A DNA stretch of 64,000 bases. Origin: Ceratodon purpureus. Taxonomy: Eukaryota > Streptophyta > Bryopsida > Pseudoditrichales > Ditrichaceae. The notes under the pieces are model-generated. The model worked only from the letters and a program-made list of their open reading frames with translations. It was not told the DNA's origin and did not search any database. Within the stretch, counting starts at the first letter, position 1. Each line of letters opens with the position of its first letter. The stretch is from the NCBI GenBank assembly GCA_014871385.1, contig CM026425.1:19800902-19864901 (forward strand), read 5' to 3'. The position numbers and the translations under genes were made by a program. Shown piece after piece: positions 56,058 to 64,000 of this stretch.

Positions 56058-56300
56058 CCTGAAATTTAGCGCCGCAAGACTGTTTTCCACACCTCCCGAA
56101 ACCCCTATCCAAACCGCACGCCTCCACAGAGCACCGAAGAAGTTCGCACAAGAACGACAGATATGAAATACACCTAAACCCTACAGAGCGAGGAAGAACC
56201 CAGCACAGGAAAACCTAACAGAGATCCGTGAAACAACTCGAAGAAGCACAAGCTCAAGCGCAAAACACTGTCAACTCCCTCCGCGCATTCACATTTGAAA
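56058..56300 (-). promoter_or_regulatory. Probable 5' leader exon and donor of the minus-strand ParB/methylase-like gene
   Basis: On the minus strand the stretch is T/G-rich in the style of plant 5' leaders (TCTGTAGGGTTTAGGTG) and ends CTAAATTTCAG followed by GTGCGTAATTG, a good donor at 56057. Splicing from here to the acceptor at 54475 would put the palindrome array in the first intron. No coding start was identified in it. Inference only. Confidence 0.35.
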
Positions 56301-56491
56301 CCGTCACCCTAAAACCTAAACCCTAGAGACCAACAGGACTTCAAACATAGAAGTCACACACTCTAGAGGAAGGAAATGGAGCAGAGGAAGCCCTGAAAAC
56401 TCGCGCAAAACAACTCTACTACACAGTCTCTCACGGAATATATTCCCGCCACTACCAAGAAACGAGCGCAGACACAGACACACACAGAGAA

Positions 56492-56640
56492 ATGGAGGAA
56501 ACAAAGAAACACCCTGTGGACGAGGTCGCGGTGGGGATCAGCTCCTCCCCCTCGCGCGGACCCGTGACCGCGCCGCCATATCCCGTGGCCCCGTCACCGC
56601 GGGGTTCACTGCCCCGTCCCCGCAGGTTTCAATTTTATTT
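56492..56640 (+). other. Short GC-rich open stretch
   Basis: MEETKKHPVDEVAVGISSSP continues for about 45 codons in GC-rich DNA, then composition drops sharply to AT-rich at 56630. It could be a first exon (CCCCGCAGGTTTC is donor-like), but nothing downstream supports it. Confidence 0.2.
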
Positions 56641-57579
56641 TACTTTTTTCTACCTTGTTATTTTAAATTTCGTTCAGCAAATATTTTTTTGGTTTTCTCA
56701 AATACAGAAACGGAACTTAATTTTCTTACTCTTTTATGTATATTCGAAAAATAAAATCCTCATTTTATGGATTCAAATGTATTGTCCTATATCAATGGAC
56801 AACATTGTTGTAGTATTAATATATGATATTATATAATGGTATAGACACTTGAGCAAGCACAAAATCTAACTAGGCAAATTAATAACAATTTTTAGAGAAT
56901 TGAAATTTTTATATTTATTCATGAGAAGCAAATATTTAAAATTTTGTAAATATTCATTATTATCTAATAAGGTGCAATTACATTACTTTAATAATATGGT
57001 CAAGAGAATCTAATATTTTTGTACGAATTAGTTTCTTATAAGAGAAACTTAATTTCTACGAAACTACAAATATTCATGAGTAGGAAATATTCTACTTTTT
57101 TAACGTATATTTTATCTTTACTAATATTAATCGAATATGAGACGTCTTTAAATTTAATTAACACAATAATCCTAGTTTGGATCTATGAAGTTAATACTCT
57201 AATTAGCAATGAAAGGAATTCACTATACACTAATAGGAAACATATTTACATAAATGTTTTCATCATATTCTTAAAGTACATGTTAGTATCATAATTTATC
57301 AATAATATAATAAATTATTATAGTATACTAAGGTACTAATATATTCATTTAGAATATCATATTTAATTAATGATTAAAGTACGAGAATAATCATCTATAT
57401 TCAAGTATATACAAATCTTAAAATGATATACAAATATATTCAAGTATGGATTATACGAAATACATTGTGTGTATATAAATTTTTGTGTATTTATACTGAA
57501 TTATAATTCTATTCCAAATAAATTCCATGCCATTCCAAATATTTTGATAATTCAGAATTCATATACTAGCATGTACTTA
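56641..57579. repeat. AT-rich repeat copy A
   Basis: 57180-57450 is repeated at 58860-59130 (shared GGAAACATATTTACAT, TATTCTTAAAGTACATGTTA and ATATATTCATTTA), and in inverted orientation at about 60890-61110 and 61280-61400. No gene. Confidence 0.6.
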
Positions 57580-58480
57580 GATACTGCAATTTGAAAATTT
57601 GTTTTTCATTACGGAATAGTAATTTTAGTTATATCAGAATCACTGAATGGTATTATTAATATTTGTAAGAATTGCGAGTTAAATATTACTGTCTCTTTTT
57701 TAATTTTATTATTATGAACCTGATTCGGGTAGTGAGAAAGTGAAAATAACTTTTTATAGGAATTTACTTTAAAGATAGAAAGTGCGCTTCAGTCTCCAAA
57801 TGGTTAACCCCATATGGTTTGGTAAACCTGCTCTTTCTTACCTTAAGAAGAATTCACCATGATGGCTCCAATAACTCACATGGGATTGGAGAACCATGAC
57901 CCTTAATGTGTACTGTGAATGGGGTTGAGGTTACCAACCCAGTGTGAGTTTCAATGAAATCTAAACAGGATATAGACCTCGTTTTTTCAGGGTTGTGATG
58001 AAAAGTATTGGTAATATTTTAAAATTACAGAGATACTGCAATTTAAAAATATAATTTTTATTATGGAATAATAATTTTAGATATGTCAGAATCACTGAAT
58101 GGTAATATCAATATTTGTAAGAATTGCGAGTTAAATATTATTGTCCCTTTTTAAATTTTATTTTTGTATTAACCTGATACGGGTAGTGAGAAAGTGAATA
58201 ACTTTTTATAGTAAGTTACTTTAAAGATAGATAGTGCGCTTCAGTCTCCATATTGTTAACCCCATATGGTTTGGTAAACCTCCTCTTTCTTACCGTAAGA
58301 ATAATTCACCATCATGGCTCTAATAACTCACATGGAGTTGGAGAACCATGTCCCTTAATGTGTACGGTGTATGGGGTTGAGGTTGCCAACCCAATGTGAG
58401 TTCCAATGAAAACTAAACAGGATAGGGAACTTATTTTTTTTTTTATTCAGATGAAAAGGATTGGTAATTTTTTACAATGG
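57580..58480. repeat. Tandem duplication of about 450 bp
   Basis: 57580-58031 and 58032-58480 are about 85-90 per cent alike by eye. Shared landmarks include GTGCGCTTCAGTCTCCA, AACCCCATATGGTTTGGTAA and GAGAACCATG. Within each unit AACCCCATATGG and the later ATGGGGTTGAGGTT form an imperfect inverted pair. No coding sequence. Confidence 0.75.
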
Positions 58481-59964
58481 TTCAAAACATGCTTGCATTA
58501 TGTACAGTTGGTGTTGCTTTTTGATTATATATGGATTCATATAAATTTGTGAATCTACATTAGATTTAGATTTCTCAATTTCTATGAATGAAAGATAGAG
58601 AAGTATGTTTTTTTATTGTCTTTATTAGCTTTTAGCCTCCCCGTTACTAAATTTACAGTAAAATATGGAAATATTATAATACAGAATAAACAAATAGGGT
58701 TTATAAATTAAAATTCTATTCAAAAGAAATTGCACGCAATTTTGGATGTTTTGAAAAAATACACAATTTCGAGCTTCGAATTGGGCAAATTATGATCAAT
58801 TGTAAAGGATGAAAATGTACATTTTTTTTTATGTAATAATAATTTGTAATTATTTGACTAAAGCATCAAATATGGTTACACTATTAGCAATGAAAATGAA
58901 TTTCATACACTCTAATTGGAAACATATTTACATTAATGTTGTCATCATATTCTTAAAGTACATGTTAATATCATAATTTATTTATAATATGATAATATAG
59001 TATAGTTTACTAAGATACTAATATATTCATTTACAATTTTATATTTATTTAATGATAATAATACTAGAATTATAATCTATATTCAAATCTATATACAAAT
59101 CTAAAAATGATATATAAGTATATTCAAGTATATATATAGTATTGAATTCTAGAATTCAATTCATTTATTATGGCAAATTCTTTATATTTTTTAGAAGGTT
59201 TAGGGTTTTTTATATTTATTCATGAGAAGCGAATATTTAAACCATGGTATGCCTAGTATGATTAGCATGTATATTACAATAGTTTTAATCAATTCTTTCA
59301 CGTTCTACCTTGACTAATATTTTTACAATTTTATTACATTCTAATAAGAAAGTGGAATGCTTGCTTCATTTGCATAATTTTAAAATACAAAATTAATAAT
59401 TCATAGATTCAAACGAAATTTACTACTACATTTACTAGTTAGCATGGACATATTAGAATACGAGATATACAAATATGAAAGCATCAGATGAAACACTGGT
59501 TTTCGTATAGAAGAGCCCTGTTTTGAAGGCATTCCATTCCAGAATTTGTTTACAATCCACACGGGGAATACCATCAGCAAAAGTTACCAAAAGATGAAAG
59601 TCATCTCTTTTCACATCTATGGTTTCCAAATATTGTATAATCTAACGGTTGTGCTAACTACTCCTGGAGTCCCCATTCCATATCTGAGTTGAATAGCAGC
59701 AAAAAGTAAAATCGTAGAAGTATATCGAAGATGCCTGCGAGTTCTGGAGAAAAGATAAAAACAGGATCAGATGGTATGATGTTTAGGGTTCAAAACGGAA
59801 AAGTGCATGTCAAAAGCAAGGACTCTTCCTCCTAACAATCAGAACGAACACAGCATGAGCCATTACAATGCTGCGCACCACATACAGCAAACGCAATCTA
59901 TTATTATGAAAACATCAAAATGAGGACAAGGTTAAGGGTTCTGAGGAGATAACAATTCACCTAC
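58481..59964. repeat. AT-rich DNA with repeat copy B
   Basis: 58860-59130 is the second direct copy of the repeat seen at 57180. Around 59210-59360 a segment (TTCATGAGAAGCGAATATTTAA, ACCATGGTATGCC) is repeated in inverted orientation at about 60720-60840. No gene seen. Confidence 0.5.
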
Positions 59965-60303
59965 TCATTCATGTGGTGGGCTCCCCAAATCCACGCTCCC
60001 CTCCTCATTACAATCAGGCATAGAGAAGCCCTCGCCGGAGGTGAGGGGAAACTTGATGTTGGAGGCGTTCATAATCTCCAGTTGCTCTAGACCATGTGCA
60101 ATAGTCCAATCCCACTCCACACCGGGCTGCATTAGGCGTGCAATGAGGTTCCACGGGGGAATCTCCACGCCGCGACCACGGGCGCGTTCCACAGCCATAA
60201 ACCAGGGACGAAGCTCCTCCACTCCTTGTGGAAAAACAACCACCTCCCACTCGTCTTGCGGGTAACTTGACACCCTAAAACCACCGCCCGACCTCCTCAT
60301 CAC
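59965..60303 (-). CDS. Small unrecognised ORF, 112 residues
   Basis: MMRRSGGGFRVSSYPQDEWE, then VVVFPQGVEELRPWFMAVER, WNLIARLMQPGVEWDWTIAH, ending GSVDLGSPPHE. It is a GC-balanced island in AT-rich repeats, with balanced amino-acid use, many Trp, and two adjacent Met codons at the start, all of which favour real coding. No family is recognised. It could be an exon of a larger gene or a transposon fragment, as inverted copies of one repeat lie on both sides (59210 and 60720). Confidence 0.4.
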   Translation of the reverse strand: MMRRSGGGFRVSSYPQDEWEVVVFPQGVEELRPWFMAVERARGRGVEIPPWNLIARLMQPGVEWDWTIAHGLEQLEIMNASNIKFPLTSGEGFSMPDCNEEGSVDLGSPPHE

Positions 60304-61896
60304 AGCAAATGAACTACAAGTAAATGAAACAGAAGGGAAACTAAGAATGAAACAACTGTTTCGTCGCCCAAAGGAACTTATGCTTATGAAGCAGCATGAG
60401 CGGAAAGCCGAATGTTCCAGAGTAACGGAGGGGACTTTGACCAGACTCGGTAACGGGACTTTGACCGATGTGGGCTTTCGAAAGTCCGGATTTACTTAAA
60501 TGTGTCATTTTAATTTATTATTAAAGAATTGATTTATGGGATTGTAAGCTTAGACAAGCATCTAGAGCCTTTCCCGATATTATATATTAATACTACAACT
60601 ATAATTATGATCATTGGTTTAAAACGTTTCATTTGAATCCATAATTTATGAGTTTTTTTTAAAAAAATGAATGAACCAAACATTCCACTTTCTTATTAGA
60701 ATGTAATAAAATTGTACAAATAGAACTCAAGGTAGAACATTAATGAATTGATTAAGGTTTGTGTGATTTCCATGCCTACCATTCAAGGCATACCATGGTT
60801 TAAATATTCGCTTCTCAGGAATAAATATAATTAACCATAAACCTTTTAAAAAATAAAAAGAATTTGCCATAATAAATGAATTGATTTCTATAATTTAATA
60901 CTTTTATTTTTAACAATGTACTTCGTATATATACTTGAATATATTTGTGTATCATTTTTAGATTTGTATATACTTGAATATTGTTTTATTATTCTCGTAT
61001 TATAATCAATAATTAAATATAAAATTGCAAATAAAAATATTAGAGCCTTGGTATACTATACTATTTTATTATATTATAATTTGATTATGATACTATCATG
61101 TACTTTACGAATATTAGGCTTACATTTAGGTCAACGTACTTTCACCCCATGCCTATCACACAAGGCATACCATGGTTCAAATATTTGCGTCTCATGATTA
61201 AATATTAAAAATTCAATCTTCTAAAAAACGTATATAATTTGCCATGAGAAATGAATTAAATTCTATAATCTAATACTATTATTTTTAACAATGTATTTCG
61301 TATATACTTGAATATACTTGTATATCATTTTAAGATTTGTATACATTAGATTTTAGTTAATTATTCTCGTACTATTTTTAACTGGACATTAAATTGTTAA
61401 TGAATATAGTAGTACCTACTTGTAAATGAATATATCATTATATTATACATATTATAATCCTAACATGTATATTAAAATATACATCTTAAGATGTAGAGTT
61501 CCAGAAACGAAAGAACAAATCTACACCATTCACGGCGTAAAGAACACATTATGAAATAAATAGAGACATAAATAAAAGTACATGAATATATATACATAAT
61601 ATATGACAATTATATCTGACTTAATTTGTAGAATAAATAAATAATTCTAAATTTAAAAACATATCTACCTAGGTCTATCAAGAACTATTCATGAACTCAC
61701 ATATAATGATTTGATTTCATATATCATATATAATAATGAAATTGAGCAAAAATACATATTTAGTAAATGGAGGTATGAATATTTGCAACGATATACTTCC
61801 CTGTATCAACCAGACTCACGAATTTCAATTAGGTTCAAACAATTTTCGATTTAATTTTATTCCATGTACGACATATTTAATGTCCCTAAAAATGCC
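60304..61896. repeat. AT-rich DNA with inverted repeat copies
   Basis: 60680-61110 and 61130-61410 contain copies, in opposite orientation, of the repeats at 57180 and 58860, plus two direct copies of AAGGCATACCATGGTT (60787 and 61163). No gene. Confidence 0.5.
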
Positions 61897-61982
61897 TTAA
61901 CCCTATACCCTAAACCCTTGACCCTGGACCTAAGACCCTAAACCCTTAACCCTGAACCCTATACCCTAAACCCTGAACCCTG
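61897..61982. repeat. Degenerate interstitial telomere-type repeats
   Basis: About a dozen variants of CCCTAAA/CCCTGAA/CCCTATA (for example ATACCCTAAACCC, TAAACCCTTAACCC) run head to tail. The plant telomere motif on this strand is CCCTAAA. Confidence 0.75.
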
Positions 61983-62460
61983 ATAGAGGAAGAAAAGTTC
62001 GCGGCCAAAAGTCAACACTCTATCTGGCGCTATAGGGACTTCCAACCCATCCCATTTGATTAAATGCACCAAATATTTCGCATCTGCATCTATCTAAAGG
62101 GCCGAGAAGTGTGGAAAGTGGTAATTCCCGCGCTTTCTCACACCCCGAAATGTGGAGGGTCGAATGGTCATGCATGATTCCCGCCTATTTTCAAAACTGA
62201 AGCGGCATGAAAACGGTCACACGTTAGAGAATGACCTCTGGAATCGTCCCCGGTCGAAGTCTTTTCTCTACTCACTTTCTTCTCTCGCTTGTAGGAGCTC
62301 TCGGCGCTCACTTGGAGGTTGTTGTTTTCTGGGCGGAAGCTGTATTGCGCCGTTTCTGTTGTACGTCTTCTCTTTAGTTTTCTCCGATCATCAGTACACT
62401 TCATTGATATCTGCTTGTTGTATGCTTTCCATTGATTCAAGTCATGGTGTATTTGCAGTG
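61983..62460. other. Spacer with a plant 5'-leader-like stretch
   Basis: 62150-62460 is more GC-rich and T/C-rich (CTCTACTCACTTTCTTCTCTC) with GT and AG signals, resembling a leader region, but no coding exon follows before the retroelement block. Confidence 0.3.
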
Positions 62461-62935
62461 TCTGGTAAAGAGAGGATTTACCAACTAAACCCTAGCCTTC
62501 ACAATCCCATCAAAACCCAACAAAACCCAACTAAGCTAAGTGCTCCAAACACTCATAAGTTGCTGGAAATGTACAATACAAGTGCAAAAAGAGGTCAAAA
62601 ACTGCATAAAATGGGTCAAAACAGCCCCAAAACCATAGTACAGCAGTTCCTAGCAGCTCTCAGACCTCTCTGACTCTACCTGCTCTAGTGTAGAATGATT
62701 ACAGGAAACCCTAACCTTGCCTCTTAAACCTCCTGAACTGGCGGAAGTCATCCAGTCGGCTGGTGACAGAATTCATCCAGTCGGCTGGTGACAGAGTTCA
62801 TCCAAGTCGACTGGTGACAGAGTTCATCCAAGTCGACTGGATGACTGTCTGAGGTAAGGATAAAAGCTGAAAAGAGACTAAGGGAAACTAAGGAAAGGAG
62901 AGATTGGGGAATCTCCGGTTAACATTATCCCCTTT
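62461..62935 (+). mobile_element. Retroelement leader block, relative of 26366-26830
   Basis: GGTAAAGAGAGGATTT starts a 475-bp block similar to the leader of the retrotransposon at 26.4 kb (shared AAACCCTAGCCTTCAC, CACTCATA, CCGGTTAACA-type end). It includes four 27-bp repeats (GTTCATCCAGTCGGCTGG) at 62744-62850, opened by GTCATCCAGTCG and closed by its exact inverted copy CGACTGGATGAC, able to form a stem. Confidence 0.7.
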
Positions 62936-63112
62936 TTCCGGTAGTTCTGTCCCCAGAACGTGGGTAACGGAGGAAAAGGTTGGAGTAAGAAAAGCGATCC
63001 TAGGTCGTGAAAATTGTCCAAGCTATACAAAATGTCAAAAAACTGTAATCCCCAAAGAAAACTAAAAAAAAAATAAAAAAAAAATAATGTCGCAGGCGAA
63101 AAAGTGGTGCAG
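62936..63112. other. Short spacer with poly-A tract
   Basis: A-rich (AAAAAAATAAAAAAAAAATA at 63065) and otherwise featureless; it separates the leader block from the antisense ORF. Confidence 0.4.
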
Positions 63113-64000
63113 TCAGTCAGTCGGCTGGTGTACAGTCGGTGGCGCCTCGGTCGGGAGTGTAGAAGTCGGGTCGTCCACTTCAAGCCACGGCTCGAAAGTC
63201 AGGTCGCGCGCCTCAAACTTGGACAACCAGCGATGCTGACGATCTAAGTCCGCTCGGTAGGCGGTCAGCACATGCTCGAAATCCCGCTGCTTCGTAGCAG
63301 CATACTCCCGGACAGCTCGGCTGAGTTCCCGAGGTGGTAAGGTGTGCAAGGCTAGCTCTGTCCGCAGTTGCTGATTCTCGAGAAAAAGACTGTCAGCTTG
63401 CTGGAGACGGGCACTGAGCGTAGCCTCCAACTCCAGCCGGCGAATTGATGGAGCCGCGGGATCGGGAGCTGGAACTCGGGAAGTCAGGTCGGCCTGTAAG
63501 GCCTGTACCTGCTCTAGGAGGGCAGTGTGATCGTGAAGCAGCTGGGTATGGGTCTCCGTAAGAGTGCGAAGACTGGAGTCTCGGGCGGCCAGTAGCTGTT
63601 GAAGGTGATGGAGCTGTATGTCTCGTTCGGCTACGACCGTGGCTACCTGCTGTCGGCTAGACTCTAGCTGCTCGGCTGCACTACGAGTATGGGCCAGGGC
63701 GTCGGTGATGACTTTGAGGTTGTAAAAAACAACCTGAAGGTCGGGTGTCCGAGCAGATCCGAGGGGCGGTTCAGATGGCGAGGCAGGGTCGAGTGGCTCG
63801 GTCGTATGAAGAGACGCAGAGGCCCCCCCCTGGATGTGCGGTGCAGGTTGCAGCGCGGGTGGAGAAGGATCACCAGCTGGGGTTGCTGCAGCCTCTTCGG
63901 GAACAGGTCCTGAAGGCTGTGGCGGAGTGAAGCGCGGAGCGGTGAAGACGATTGGCTTGCGGTACAGCATGAGCGCCATCGTCGGTGGGGACGGTGCTAA
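63113..64000 (-). CDS. Coiled-coil protein next to retroelement leader, open to the right edge
   Basis: 288 residues from MALMLYRKPIVFTAPRFTPP to VHQPTD; the frame is open upstream to the window edge, so the N-terminus may lie outside. After a Pro-rich segment, residues about 80-210 form a long coiled coil (AERDIQLHHLQQLLAARD, LRTLTETHTQLLHDHTALLE, QVQALQADL, LFLENQQLRTEL). The C-terminal part (YAATKQRDFEHVLTAYRADL) is also helical. It is GC-rich, unlike the DNA around it. No named family. It may be a capsid-like or accessory ORF of a retroelement in the opposite orientation, as it abuts the leader block, or an unrelated gene. Confidence 0.5.
   Translation of the reverse strand, partial: LAPSPPTMALMLYRKPIVFTAPRFTPPQPSGPVPEEAAATPAGDPSPPALQPAPHIQGGASASLHTTEPLDPASPSEPPLGSARTPDLQVVFYNLKVITDALAHTRSAAEQLESSRQQVATVVAERDIQLHHLQQLLAARDSSLRTLTETHTQLLHDHTALLEQVQALQADLTSRVPAPDPAAPSIRRLELEATLSARLQQADSLFLENQQLRTELALHTLPPRELSRAVREYAATKQRDFEHVLTAYRADLDRQHRWLSKFEARDLTFEPWLEVDDPTSTLPTEAPPTVHQPTD

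Overview
The window looks like nuclear DNA of a land plant. Genes are split by GT-AG introns. Protein families include a REM-type B3 DNA-binding protein, a plant SnRK1/SNF1 kinase fragment, a Kish/TMEM167 fragment, a SWIM-finger MULE transposase, DUF4216, and Ogre/Tat-like gypsy gag-protease. There is a CACTA element with plant-type ends and a degenerate tract of the plant telomere motif CCCTAAA. An ordinary piggyBac transposase gene, a ParB-like/methylase-like family and a Cys-rich STIG1-like gene would suit a seedless plant (bryophyte, lycophyte or fern), but I cannot name the species. No rRNA, confident tRNA or CRISPR array is visible. All exon models are read by eye and are unconfirmed.

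Layout. 1-3.9 kb (minus): multi-exon gene with YxPTSPx heptads, a ParB-like domain and a degenerate methyltransferase-like domain, running off the left edge. 4.0-14.0 kb (minus): gene or pseudogene with about 49 copies of a 171-bp repeat. 14.7-20.3 kb: MULE transposase gene plus a small antisense ORF, an A-rich minisatellite and subterminal repeats. 20.9-21.6 kb: Cys-rich STIG1-like gene split by a 480-bp inverted-repeat element; a sister copy of that element lies at 25.2 kb. 26.2-28.5 kb: remnant of a gypsy-type retrotransposon (primer site, gag, protease), abutting a decayed second copy of the MULE 3' end (28.5-30.0 kb) that itself carries a 249-bp MITE with 9-bp target duplication.

31.5-41.1 kb: a probable 9.5-kb piggyBac element bounded by TTAA and matching inverted ends. 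It contains an AT-hook-rich multi-exon transposase region with all three catalytic Asp and a two-domain B3 gene that is broken by a MITE. A 943-bp non-autonomous piggyBac element (41.1-42.0 kb) shares its TTAA. 42.8-47.4 kb: a DUF4216 gene split by a 3.66-kb CACTA element with CTT target duplication; the CACTA carries fragments of a SnRK1 kinase gene and a Kish gene (a Pack-CACTA).

48.0-56.3 kb (minus): a second ParB/methylase-like gene whose exons splice in frame to an FCP1/SCP-type CTD-phosphatase-like exon. Most of its introns, the array upstream of its first recognised exon and the next gene downstream contain short perfect palindromes with a TCGA-N-TCGA core; ten are spaced 52-66 bp apart at 54.6-55.1 kb. 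56.5-62 kb: AT-rich repeats, one small unrecognised ORF and degenerate telomeric repeats. 62.5-64 kb: a retroelement leader block related to the one at 26.4 kb, next to an antisense coiled-coil ORF that runs off the right edge.

Most of the window is transposons inserted into genes and into one another. The ParB/methylase-like family, with its link to RNA polymerase II CTD-type motifs, and the intronic palindromes are the least explained parts.
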